From NCBI GenBank assembly GCA_012064415.1, contig SSNU01000247.1, positions 1,798,629 through 1,862,628 on the forward strand: DNA of 64,000 nucleotides, written 5' to 3'. Below, in pieces: positions 12,001 through 22,328 of this stretch. The position numbers and the translations under genes are program-made. The notes below the pieces were generated by a model that saw nothing but the letters and a program-made list of their open reading frames with translations, made no database searches and was not told where the DNA came from. Numbering within the stretch: the stretch's first letter is position 1; the number at the start of each line of letters is the position of its first letter. This DNA is from Gyrodactylus bullatarudis (lineage: Eukaryota > Platyhelminthes > Monogenea > Gyrodactylidea > Gyrodactylidae).

Positions 12001-14540
12001 TCGCCAGAGTTTATTGTCATTTTCAGAGGAGTCCTCTTGTCGAAAGGTGGCAACAACTCCTTGACCATCACGAATATTTAAAATGAGCAGTGAAAGGAGT
12101 TTGATCAGTTTTTCCTTCTCCACCAATTTGGTGATCTTGAGGGCTTTGAGTTTATTGGTGTCTTGACATATTTTTGTCAAATCATTTATGGCAATAATAG
12201 TCTCGGGGGGAATCTTTGAGTTGATTGACTTTGAGTCTTCCTCATTCTGGAAGTAATGAATCAAGTCAGTCTCTTCGATATTCTCGAAAATGGCATCGAC
12301 ACGCTGCGCAAAACGATTGAGATTCGATTCTATGCTCGATTCACCATCTTCACCGTTGTTAAAGTTGGAAGATTTCATTAGTTTCATATCATCATCGACG
12401 ACAGAGTCGCGGAAGTTGAGCCTCTGGCGAACTTTCTTCTGTTGATCTGAATTAATCTGGGTGAAATGGGAAAATTTATGGTCATCCTTCAGGCGTACAG
12501 CAAAGTCCTCGTCATCATCAGCCTTCTTTTTAATTCGTCTAGTTGGCTCGTAGCTCTTTTCATTGTCACTATCTGCTTCATTGTAGGATTTTATCTGACT
12601 GGAATTACGCTTAGACTCAGGTTTACCCCTCGTCTCTTCACCAGAATTATTTCCATTTCCATTTGTGAGGGGAGATTTATCTGGATATTCATCATCTTCC
12701 TCATAGATGTAATTTGAATTATGTTTGCCAGAATTGTTGGGACCGTTACTCTTGCGTCTTTTTGCACGTTCGTGTATTGAATTGCTCAAGTTATTCAGAG
12801 TTTTATTCCAACCATCCTCTTTGCCAGGTACACCGGATTGATCAACATTGAGATCTGATTTCGAGTAGTTTACTTTCCAGGATTGTAAGCCCTCGAGTTC
12901 ATTCTTTCTCCGTTTATCTAAATCAAAAAAGACATCTTGAAAAAAAAGATAAATAAGGAGAATGAGAATGGTCAAACTTACTGCGTTTACTCGTGGGAGG
13001 AGCAGAAGTTAACGAACCAGGAAGAGTACGCTTGAGCTGTGGCCTTGGCTTACATCCTTGGTTAGCCACAGGCTTGGGAGATTTTATTTGATTCGACGGA
13101 GTTGTTTCAGGGTTTGGGGTTGTGGTCGTATTCATAGAATTTGATGCATTCAAATAACTCTCAAGACCACCGATATCTAGTGAAAATAAATTTTATATTA
13201 TTATTATATAAACATTATAAAACAATATTATTTTAGTACTCACTATCATTCAAAAGTATTTCATTGAAATGATATCCAGTGTCTTCATTGTTGTTGTGAT
13301 TGTTTTCATTCTTGTTTGAATGAATATTGGTAATTGCTGGATGGTTGGAGACATCTTTATTTTTGGTATCGTTGATGGAAATTTCATTTTTGAATAAATC
13401 TTCCACAAGAGCAATATCATTGGATGTCGACTGAAGATTGAATGGAATGGGATTATCCTGAATGAATTGGTCAATGAAGGAAGTCTCGGGATTATTCAAA
13501 ACATTATTATTGGCTTGAGATTTGTTGGGACCAAACAAGTAAAGATCGTTGAGATCATCGTCTCCGTTCGCGAGAAGACCATCATCAAGATTGCTATTGG
13601 TAATATTATTGATATTCTGATTTAATGAAGAGGATTCTTGGGTGGGAAGCTGTTCAGGAGTACTAGCCTCGCTTTTCTTGCTAGATTTATCCTTGTGGCG
13701 ATGTTTCTTTTTATCCTTTTTCGATTCGTATTGTTCTTCGCCTAAATTCGTAGGGGTTGCAGGCAGAGAAGGTTTCTTGAAGGAGATTTTTAGAGAAATT
13801 TTTTTATTCTCTTCGTTGTTGTCAACCTTTACGACACTGACAATTCGTCTAGAATCAGATTCACCTTCTGATGTTTTCGATACATCCTCTCCACTATTGT
13901 CAGAAGAACTTCCATCTTTGTATTTACGCTTCTTTTTCTTCTTCTTCTTTTTCTTCTTTTTGCCAAAAGCAACTTCCCCAGATTCATCTGGAAGGATTGA
14001 ATTTAGCAAAAAGCTTTCATAAAACCAAATAACTAAACTCACCAACGTAAGAAGGAGCTCCAGAGGTACCGGGAGAAGTATAAGTGTCCTGATCAAACAT
14101 TGACTGGTAAAATTCCTTGAAACCTAGTTTATCTTGCAAGAGTAGTTTATTGTTTCGCAAAATATCCGCTAATAGAGAAGGAACTTCTAAATAAGACTTT
14201 GTATTTTGTTTACCATCACCTTTTACAGTCCTGAAAAAAATGGGGACAATTTATATTTGCAATGCAAAAATGACAGTTAAGTGAATAATTCTATAGAAGA
14301 AGAAAAAACTTACATGTTATCTGTTGAAGTATGTACAAGGGCTTGAGAGATGAGTGAATTAATATCTGTTGTTTTATCAGGATTGTTTGCGGTAGCAGTA
14401 ACTTCTTCATCGTTTAAAAGACTATTCGACTGAGAAATAGATGCATTGGCAGAAGGAAAAGGTAGTTCAGGAATAATGTCAGTTAAACTGAGTACAGCTC
14501 CAAGAGTTTGGATTGGTATTCTACTGATATCTCCGTTCAT
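6083..14540 (-). CDS. NIPBL: Cohesin loader NIPBL / Nipped-B / SCC2
   Basis: Loads the cohesin ring onto chromatin, with MAU2/SCC4, in the nucleus. Twelve exons (14540-14314, 14230-14043, 13987-13244, 13176-12982, 12935-11204, 11035-10567, 10512-10081, 10016-8489, 8403-8105, 8037-6938, 6871-6307, 6238-6083) sum to 7635 nt, 2544 aa, with every phase consistent. The N-terminus (MNGDISRIPIQTL, then SLTD) matches the MAU2-binding start of vertebrate NIPBL. A low-complexity acidic/basic region with a polylysine tract follows. The C-terminal half carries the HEAT repeats, including FVENVNELQL, VNKPEWPAAE, LASMRPF-x-QSFDIYL, VRKRVIKILRDIC, DEEGIKKL and LIHP-x3-VPYLI. The end is charged (GGRPKRTNKKK). 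A splice acceptor (TTCCCAG) sits directly before the ATG, implying a 5' UTR intron or a trans-splice site. Identity is secure; low-complexity exon edges are less so. Confidence 0.95.
13929..13968 (-). repeat. Polylysine-coding purine tract inside NIPBL exon 3
   Basis: On the leftward strand the tract consists of AAG/AAA codons, giving about a dozen consecutive lysines followed by RKY. It lies in the disordered N-terminal region of NIPBL, where the human protein also has basic low-complexity stretches. It may vary in length between individuals. Confidence 0.6.
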
Positions 14541-14820
14541 CTGGGAACAAAAGATGTCAGGTTAACAGATGAATTCAGATAATACAGTAAATTTTGTTGA
14601 ATCATAAAATATAAGATCCTCAGTTCACTCACAATAAAGATTTTATTCAAGTTGGAAAGTCAAGAATTATCTAAAGAACAAGAGAAGTACATTAAACTGT
14701 GTAGACATATTAGAGCTGGTTGGTAATTTAAAACAAGAATCAGTCTGAGAATTGGTCAAGAAGATTGTTTATTGACATAAAATGTGTACAGATTCGAAAG
14801 CAGCACAAATTTGAAATATC

Positions 14821-16701
14821 TTAATTTAGATTGGAAAATGTGTCATCCTCTAAATCCTTGTACTCGTTGGAGTTTTTAAGAAATAAACTAATATTGCAGA
14901 CATGATAAAAACTTTTGATCATCTTCGTCATATCGTAGGCTATTAAAATTGCTACTAAAAATTTGGTATACTCATTCTCTGTTTTTGTTTCCATTTCTTC
15001 TCCTTTAATGGTTATACTTGTCTCTGCGTAAGTGAATATGAAAAAGGCAAAAAAATGAGTAAAGTTGACTCCCAGTATGGACTCTAATCTTAAATTAGAT
15101 CTGAATTGGAATTTTCTCTCTTCGTACACCTGATTCAATTTGTCAATTGATAGGTTATAAAACAAACCTTCTTTGATAACAAAGAAAAGATAATCACTTC
15201 GATGAAACATGTTTACCATATCAAAGTATTCAATTGTGTTCTTGGGAATTTCTCGAATATTAGTTAGGAATAATTTTAAAAATTTCAGATAAACGTGTAC
15301 TAAAAGATTGAAAAATTTCTTTTGAGCATGAAAACTAACTAGACCAATGTAAGAGTCCATCACAGCTCTAAATGACTTTCTAAATAATTTAGTAGATGCC
15401 GTATTTGCTTTCCAATTGAGGATAATTACGATGAGGATGATGGTCAAGAAGCTGGACAACACATTGGTCAAATAAAAGTAGAAGTAAATATTTAAAATAT
15501 GGAAAAATATCCCAAAATGGTCTGCAATGATTTCGAATAATTGACAATTTGTCGACTGGGTAGTGGAATTGTAGAAAACCGGGGAACAGAAACTTCTCCA
15601 GGCGATATGTCTCTGATTGCGCCACAAGTATGGTAGATGATAATCTTTTGATAAATGCAATGTCGATATTGAAGCGATTGATATAAAATTATAGAAGAAT
15701 AGGCATAAAACAGCCTTTCTAAGAAACCAAATTATAACAGAAAAAGAATAGATGAGAGGTGAACAGCGGAAAAATTCCAAAGTGATCATGTATTCATCAG
15801 ATAGACATTCTTCTTTCATAACCTTTCTAATCTGGTAACAATTGAAGCTCAAAAAGAGGACGAGATAGAAATAAAGGAAAATGTTTGCAACTGATAGAGG
15901 ACCAAAAATGTAAGTGGACAATGCAATTAAAACTGGTACAGACAAGAAATTCAATATGATTGTAATGCATAGGACATGCTTTGGGTAAAAGTTGAGGAAG
16001 AGTAAATAGACTAAGACGCCCACTAGCACGACAATGAAACATTCCACAAGTAAACTAGCAGCAGGAACCAGATCGGATACAATCAGTTTAACTTCACTTA
16101 GCGTGAGAAATAATAGAGCAGCATAGGTGAGATGAATTTTCTCATCATTCCTGAATAGTTTACCATCAAAGGTATAAAGTTGTTTAGACAAATTTTGAGT
16201 GAAGATGGGCAAGCATATTTTGTTAACTGGTACAGAGGTGTAGTACTTGTGGGAACAGACATTACGTTCCATCAAATCCTTAATATTAGCGTGAGAGCTG
16301 TCTTTTAAATAGGACATTTTGCATACCAATTGCTTGACACGATTCTCAATTGATATTGGGTTATCCAGGTTCCATTCCTTGACAGACCAGGAGAACCTTG
16401 GGCATTCAGGGACACAGGTACTTGGACTGCATCCGTAGAGGACGTCCTTCATGCTAAAATTACGCATACAATCATCAAAGTTGAGAAAGAAAAGATATGG
16501 TCGATTAGCCAGTTCAAATCGTCCACAATAATTATCCTCGGTATCGTGAGGATAGTGAAGGCTTGAAAGATCATTGTGTGTGATCAGGAAAAATGTCAGT
16601 AAACTGAATAGGAATAAAATAGTCAGGAGTAGTAGATAGTTAATGAGATCAAATTTCTTGGTGCATTCAACTGAACTTGCAAAGTACCTTGGAAGACGCA
16701 T
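14821..16701 (-). CDS. Choline transporter-like protein (SLC44 family), divergent
   Basis: Single-exon reading frame of 626 aa. SLC44/CTL proteins carry choline (and ethanolamine) across the plasma or mitochondrial membrane. The N-terminus has one membrane segment (about residues 23-42), then a cysteine-rich extracellular loop with NRPYLFFLNFDDC and CSPSTCVPECPRFSW, the CTL signature. About nine further hydrophobic segments follow (for example near residues 205-310 and 320-420, and pairs near the C-terminus). It is more divergent than typical CTLs and unusually intron-free among intron-rich neighbours. It sits 121 bp downstream of the NUP50 stop on the same strand, so co-transcription is conceivable. 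Substrate is not predictable. Confidence 0.75.
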   Translation of the reverse strand: MRLPRYFASSVECTKKFDLINYLLLLTILFLFSLLTFFLITHNDLSSLHYPHDTEDNYCGRFELANRPYLFFLNFDDCMRNFSMKDVLYGCSPSTCVPECPRFSWSVKEWNLDNPISIENRVKQLVCKMSYLKDSSHANIKDLMERNVCSHKYYTSVPVNKICLPIFTQNLSKQLYTFDGKLFRNDEKIHLTYAALLFLTLSEVKLIVSDLVPAASLLVECFIVVLVGVLVYLLFLNFYPKHVLCITIILNFLSVPVLIALSTYIFGPLSVANIFLYFYLVLFLSFNCYQIRKVMKEECLSDEYMITLEFFRCSPLIYSFSVIIWFLRKAVLCLFFYNFISIASISTLHLSKDYHLPYLWRNQRHIAWRSFCSPVFYNSTTQSTNCQLFEIIADHFGIFFHILNIYFYFYLTNVLSSFLTIILIVIILNWKANTASTKLFRKSFRAVMDSYIGLVSFHAQKKFFNLLVHVYLKFLKLFLTNIREIPKNTIEYFDMVNMFHRSDYLFFVIKEGLFYNLSIDKLNQVYEERKFQFRSNLRLESILGVNFTHFFAFFIFTYAETSITIKGEEMETKTENEYTKFLVAILIAYDMTKMIKSFYHVCNISLFLKNSNEYKDLEDDTFSNLN

Positions 16702-16822
16702 ATTAAAATTTTAGATTAATAAATTACGATTTTATTAATGAATTGTAATTTTTTATAAATTGAATGAATTGATTCTTCAAATTTTACACCAGTTTGAGAG
16801 TTAAGGGTTTGACAAAAAATAA

Positions 16823-17893
16823 TCAGTTTGATGTGAACTGTTTGAACTTGACATGGAGAATTTTTGCATCCTCAGCAGTCTTGACCCTAATTAACATTGG
16901 TACAGCTTTACTATCATCTTTTATCTCTGGTATAGCTGGATTTGGAATGGTAAGGATGGAGAGGTTGTTTTTCATCAGAGTCACTGGAATGCTTGAGGTA
17001 ATGTTGATATTGAGCAAGATATTTCCCAAATTAGTATCGGTTCTAACAAGAAGCTGGAATTTATCAGATTTTTCAGTGCAGTTTTCAGGGGGAATTATGA
17101 ATAAATTGCCAACACCACGCTCTTTCCAAGTCTCATCATGCTTAAAGTAAATTTTACATTTCGTTGTATAGACAGAACCCTTTTCCTCAATTTGAACCTT
17201 TTCAGGTTCAGGAGGGACGTAATCTTCGTCATCTTCACCGTTTGTATTTCCCTTCTCTACTTTAGAAGTGTTGCCACCTGTTAATGAAGCGAATAGGCTG
17301 GAACCTTGATCAGGCTTTGGCACGGAAGGCTGAAACGAAAATAAAGATTTTTTCTCATCTTTTTCTGGTGCATCTAAAGTGATTGGAGGTTTCATGATGA
17401 ATAGGGACTTCTCATCCTTGTTTGAATCTATAGATTTTTGCTCAGTTGGAGGATTGGTCTGAGATTTGTCAGGAATTGTAACGTTAAACTCTTCCTTGAT
17501 TTTACCAAGGTGATGAATGTAATCATCAAAGACAGGATTGAAAATGCAGCTTTTGTCTTTATCTAAATTATTCTGAATCCAGCTAATAAGCGATGAATTG
17601 AGGTCAGCAATCTTGGTAAGAAATTCTTGAGGATATGCACTTGAAGTAGAATTATTGTTATTCAAAGAAAATGAAAATTTCGGAGTTGTAGAACTGATGT
17701 TTGTGAATCCAGTAAAAGATTTGAAAACACCAGTTTGTTTAACTTCATTTGTGTTGCTGCGGCGAATGTTGAGAATTTTACGTTGCGAGATTGTATTTTC
17801 ATCAGCTTTGGAGAATTCTCCTATCTCTTCTTTCTCCAGTTCTTTATCCCAATTGTCGGCATTAAGCTCAAATGTTGGGGCTCTCTTTGACAT
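16823..17893 (-). CDS. NUP50: Nucleoporin NUP50 (RanBD-containing)
   Basis: Nuclear-basket nucleoporin that helps disassemble importin-alpha/cargo complexes and recycle importins. Single exon, 356 aa. The N-terminus MSKRAPTFELNADNWDKE followed by EEIGEFSKA matches the importin-alpha-binding NUP50 segment (MAKRxAxxELTDRNWDxE). A GVFKSFTGF motif, a few FG-type positions and an acidic linker (GEDDEDYVPPEPEK) follow. The C-terminal Ran-binding domain (about residues 235-356) includes KCKIYFK, WKERGVGNLF, RTDTNLGNILLN and the terminal MLIRVKTAEDA. Length is slightly below human (468 aa). Start codons of NUP50 and USE1 are only 58 bp apart, back to back. Confidence 0.93.
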   Translation of the reverse strand: MSKRAPTFELNADNWDKELEKEEIGEFSKADENTISQRKILNIRRSNTNEVKQTGVFKSFTGFTNISSTTPKFSFSLNNNNSTSSAYPQEFLTKIADLNSSLISWIQNNLDKDKSCIFNPVFDDYIHHLGKIKEEFNVTIPDKSQTNPPTEQKSIDSNKDEKSLFIMKPPITLDAPEKDEKKSLFSFQPSVPKPDQGSSLFASLTGGNTSKVEKGNTNGEDDEDYVPPEPEKVQIEEKGSVYTTKCKIYFKHDETWKERGVGNLFIIPPENCTEKSDKFQLLVRTDTNLGNILLNINITSSIPVTLMKNNLSILTIPNPAIPEIKDDSKAVPMLIRVKTAEDAKILHVKFKQFTSN

Positions 17894-17951
17894 TTGAATT
17901 TCTTACTAACTAGAACAAATAAAATTCCTGTCTCATCTTTTTGTTATTTTA
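17894..17951. promoter_or_regulatory. 58-bp divergent spacer between NUP50 and USE1
   Basis: The two start codons face away from each other with only 58 bp between them, so both 5' UTRs and any core promoter must fit here or overlap the neighbouring coding exons. No TATA box is obvious. This is the tightest head-to-head pair in the window. Confidence 0.5.
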
Positions 17952-18645
17952 ATGACGGAAGAAATCAAATTTCTACGAATTATCGACAGATTGGAAAAAA
18001 GATGCAGTAGTTCTAGTAAAGATTTGTGGCTTGATTCCTGTGTGCTTTATGATTTGGAGCAAATTTTCGATAAGATTTTCAATGGAAAACTCAAACTTGC
18101 TTCAAATATCAAGACTCTATACCAGAAGAGGGTAGTTGTTAATTTTTTTAATATTTCCATAGATCGAAACTCTTAAATCTTTTTTTACAAATCAAAATTC
18201 TTCTAACCCTAACCCTTTTGTATTACAAGAGATTCAAAGCTACAAGAAAGAGGTCTCTATTAAAAAAGCTCCCAATATTGTAGTTATTGACGATGACAAG
18301 GCTTTCAAATTATTTGATAAAAATGTTTTGAGTACAAGTCAAACTCAGACCTCACTTGAGAAGGAGAGTTTGCTAAGAGATCAAATAACCCGAGAAATGA
18401 TTGCCTATGCTAATGAAATCAAATTACAATCCAAGTCTCTAAATGACCAACTTAAGGTAGACATTAAATTGTTGGATGAAACTTCGGATATCATGACTAA
18501 AAATGAAGCTTCGCTAAATGAGATTAATTCAGAGTTGAAGAACACCCTTGGAAATACTTGCGGTTGTTTTGTATTTATACTATTCATTTTAACTTTTGTG
18601 GTATTCATACAAATGGTTTTCATTATCAGACTCTTTGGTAAATAA
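17952..18645 (+). CDS. USE1: Vesicle transport SNARE protein USE1
   Basis: ER-localised Qc-SNARE for Golgi-to-ER retrograde transport, working with syntaxin 18, Sec20 and Sec22. Exons 17952-18131 and 18163-18645 with a 31-bp intron (663 nt, 220 aa). Residues 1-60 (EIKFLRIIDRLEKRC through LASNIKTLYQKR) resemble the USE1 N-terminal helical domain. A SNARE-like heptad region (LRDQITREMIAYANEIKLQS through LNEINSELKNT) is followed by a C-terminal tail anchor of about 25 hydrophobic residues ending RLFGK. The architecture fits a tail-anchored SNARE and the N-terminus favours USE1. Confidence 0.82.
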
Positions 18646-21040
18646 TAATTAAACCATTTTTATAAACTAAATAACTTGTATTATCTATTTTTGGATTCAT
18701 TTTGTTTCAGTTAATAATGGGGTTACCCATTGGGGTATGATTAAATAATAATTTATTCTTTTATCTATTCTTAGATCAATAATAATACACAATAATAACT
18801 TTTAGTTTGTGTTTTACATGTTTGAAATCATTTTTATTCCGTCTATTTGCTTGTATGAATGTTGAATGAAAAAGCGTCGCACAGTGAGAAAGTAAAGAAT
18901 GGAATATAGTCATATTTTGCCACTTTAATTGGGAAATATTATTTGAAGAAATCTCTGCGTTGTATGGGCTTGCTTGATGAGTTCCTTGGATATTCCTTCA
19001 TGTGATTGTATTTCATGTAAATTGTAAATTCAACTTGTTTCCAGATATGATTTTGTAAACTGTTAATAATATATAATCCCCAAAGTTAGTAAGTGAAAGG
19101 CATACTGGTGAACTGAAAGAGAGAAAAGAAACCATTGAATTACCAATCAATAAATATTGTCTTGTAGACAATGGAAGATGTATAACTTAATTCTAATGGA
19201 CATTCAAGTACCAAGTGTAGTAGTAGTAAAAGAGAATTGTAAATTCATTATCTCTCTCTGTCTCCATGTTAATTTATGGAATTATTTTAACCTGATACAT
19301 ACAGTGCATATTTCATTGTGTTCAGTTCACGTATTGATTTATGTAAGAATAATTAATTGTCGAGCTATAATTATCACCTTCCCTTTCTCTGTGAGAGAAG
19401 CCTTATATAAAGGAGTAGAGAGGAGAGGAATTTCTTTATCATCCATAGACGAGACTTCTTTAATTACAATCCTGAGACTAATTTCCAGGTGTAATATCAT
19501 AATACAATAAGAAAAGAATCTTGTTTCTTTTACTTAGCCTATGGGTATTATTAAAGAGTATTTTTGCAAGAAAAAACTGAATTGACTCATTATTTGGATT
19601 GAGTCTTGAATTGAGTTGATGAGGAAAAGAACTGGGACACAATCTAAATATTTCTCAATCCAAATAACTTTTAAAAACTGTACAAATAAAACTATAGGCT
19701 CAGTTGAAGTCTTGATAGAAAAAATGGATTTTGTCATCATCTTCCATGAAATCACACAAGAATGGAAGCAAATACTTCAGATAAAAATAATAGAAAATCT
19801 ACTTTAGAAAAAAGAGTCTAGGAACACTAAAAACTATTGAAGAACAAAAGCGCACATACTAGGTTACGTAATTCATTGAATATTTCTCTTTATCGTGAAC
19901 AAAAATAGAGAAGAATGAATGAATTCTCTCACAATGTTACAATATGCATAACGATTTACAAGCGAAGTGAAGAAAATAATACTGCATTCAACCTGCGTAA
20001 ATATTTTTGATTTTAATTCGCAATGTATATGTTGAAATTGTCGACTCATCGGTGAACGATAGAAAGAAAAAAACATTTGCCATGTCATGGGAAGGTAAAC
20101 CCTTTTTCTCTTGAACTAGAAACCCCTCTCAATAATGATGTGTTTTGCGTAGTTTTTCTTTCGAAGCGCAATTACATTTAAGAGAGAAAAATTCAAAGAA
20201 AAAAATATCGAGGTTCATTCCTTTTGCTATATTTGAGAGTGCAAAAACACGTTTAGCAAATAACTCAAGGATAACAAATTATTTAGTTTGATAAGTTGGA
20301 TGGATAGTCGAGACAGACCAAATCCAAGTGTGTTCTAAGAGATAACCATGAAGAAAAAAAAGGTAAAATAATAAATCATCACTCAGAGAGTGAACATTTT
20401 TTTCATATTTCTCTCATAATGCGTGTGAGTATTATGGCCAGAGAGAGAGTGAAACAGCTTTAATATTTATCAATAAATGAACAAAATCTCGTAGTAATAC
20501 TTCACGAATGGATTTATCAATAAGGACTGAGAGAAAGTAATCAAACGTCACTATAGAGTACTCTCACAAAATGACTGAATGGATTCTTCAAGTGTGTATG
20601 TGTGAATGAATTTGAGGGGTGTGAAAAAAGGCAATTTCAAGAAAGAAAAAACTCTTGGAGGGAAGTGTTGAGCAATAATTATAATAGTAGTTGATATATT
20701 CTCATTATTCTTTTGAGGTATATATTATTATTATGTGCACTTTAGTTATACACCATTAATACTACTAATGGTACTTTTAAATAAATATATATATATATCG
20801 TTGAAAGTCATTGAGAAAAATAGTATTACAATAGGCGGTTCTCAATTTTCCGTCTATTCAGGTCATTGATTTACTCTTCAACTTGTTGTTGGTGAAAATA
20901 TAATGAAAATTTATGAGAGTCATTTATTTTATCACTGCTACATAACCTGGCAAACCAACAACAGAAAAACAATCAATAGACGTAAAAAGAGATTTTAAAA
21001 ATAACTAGACTGAAAATAATAAATGTATTGAAACTTACTG
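18646..21040. other. 2.4-kb non-coding region (probable long 3' UTR plus intergenic)
   Basis: Strongly AT-rich, with many gagaga/ctctct words, and no reading frame with splice or family support. It lies between the 3' ends of USE1 (rightward) and the CDC42 effector (leftward), so it may hold a long 3' UTR of the latter. A short (AT) repeat is at 20785-20798. No structured RNA was recognised. Confidence 0.4.
20785..20798. repeat. (AT)n microsatellite
   Basis: Seven consecutive AT dinucleotides in the non-coding stretch downstream of USE1. Low-complexity repeat with no inferred function. Confidence 0.7.
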
Positions 21041-21601
21041 TTAGCCAGAATTTAGTTCAGGAAACTTTTTGGCAGAGGACATTAGTATATATTTTTGTTG
21101 TTCTTCTGAAATATTGGGAGGAGGTGGCGCTGGAGGTAAACTGGAAGGAACTTTAGATTTAGATATGGTACGCTGAGGTCGTTTCAAATCATTTGAATCA
21201 CTCCCTGAGTTCTGTTGAGTTAGATTTTCGAGAGAGTGCAAGGACTGAGATTGTTTGAGTGAACCATTTGAAACTAGAATGGTCTCCTCAGTTTGCAAAG
21301 ACATACTGGTGTTCCGAGGTATATCTATTAATCTCATGTGAATTGGATAAGAGCGATTTTCAAAGTTTTCATTAGAGGGCTAATCATGAGAGAAATTTAG
21401 AACTTACAATTTCAATCTTGTTCCTGCAAGCTCCCATATGTTCCAAGTGTCGAAATTCTGTCGGGGGGCCAATTGAAAATCTATCAATTTTCTTTATTTT
21501 CTAGGAAATAATTATTCCAATAAAAATACCTGAGGAGAGGATGTGCGGATGCAACAGGATAGAAATGATGTATAGGAACTATTATTTTCGAGACCTAACA
21601 T
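21041..21601 (-). CDS. CDC42 small effector (CRIB-domain, SPEC-type)
   Basis: Three exons, 21601-21530, 21500-21408 and 21379-21041 (504 nt, 167 aa); the first two are too short to show as long ORFs. The N-terminus contains a paired cysteine (FLSCCIRT), as in CDC42SE1/2, where it is palmitoylated. The second exon encodes a CRIB motif: KKIDRFSIGPPTEFRHLEHMG, with consensus I-x-x-P-x-x-F-x-H-x-x-H-x-G. The third encodes a serine-rich tail with a proline run (PPAPPPP). Such proteins bind GTP-CDC42 and influence actin organisation. The tail is longer than in vertebrate CDC42SE (about 80 aa). Introns are 29 and 28 bp. An acceptor-like TTTAG lies about 25 bp upstream of the ATG, allowing a 5' UTR intron or trans-splicing. 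Confidence 0.75.
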
Positions 21602-22328
21602 TTCTGATTCATCGTAAATTCCTGTCTAAACTTTTAATCTGTCAGAAGATTGAAATGACTAAACAAATCTATAAAATACATCCATAAATTAGTTTTTTTG
21701 TTTAAACAGTTCAACTCGAATATAATTTTTTTCTTTAATTACTTTTTTTGCTCTTACAGTTAATATCTGAGGTATAGTTTTCATTAATTATTACTTAAAC
21801 TGCATTTAATTGATATTTTTTAATGAAACTTTAAATTCTCAAACAAAATTTTTAACCTATGATGAATTGATCTGCCAATGGCAGACTGCCATCCTATAGA
21901 ATCTGATCTCCATGATTAGATAAAATCCAATCAATTATAGGAGAAATTTCAAAATATTCTCAAGTATGACCCTTAATAAGACTATTGATTGCTTATCACG
22001 TAAAACAGAATTTTCTCATTATTATAGCCGAATTTAGACTTGACAATGTTTGGATATGGATGACACTGATCTCAACGTGTGTTTTCCTTGTATTCATTGC
22101 GGATGGAATTCGAAAGACCTAGTAAGTTGTTATTTATATTAAGCGAAAAATAGTTTCGAAAAACCCATGCGGTCGAAGACATCGTTATCAGGCGGAATGA
22201 AAGCTACTGAGACTTCACAAAGATTTAACTAACAAAAAATGATATCGAAAAATAAAACTGTACATAGTAATAACAGTATCACACGATTGGATAATTTATT
22301 CTAACAATTTCTATTTGAAAATAGTTGA
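21602..22328. other. Intergenic region between CDC42 effector and SLC25A3
   Basis: Both flanking genes run leftward, so this holds the promoter/5' UTR of the CDC42 effector and the 3' UTR of SLC25A3. AT-rich, with no coding signal found. Confidence 0.4.

Noticed and set aside
13642..14022. 126-codon rightward frame rich in phenylalanine and leucine
   Set aside because: Antisense of the polylysine/serine-rich NIPBL exon. The F-run is the complement of the K-run.
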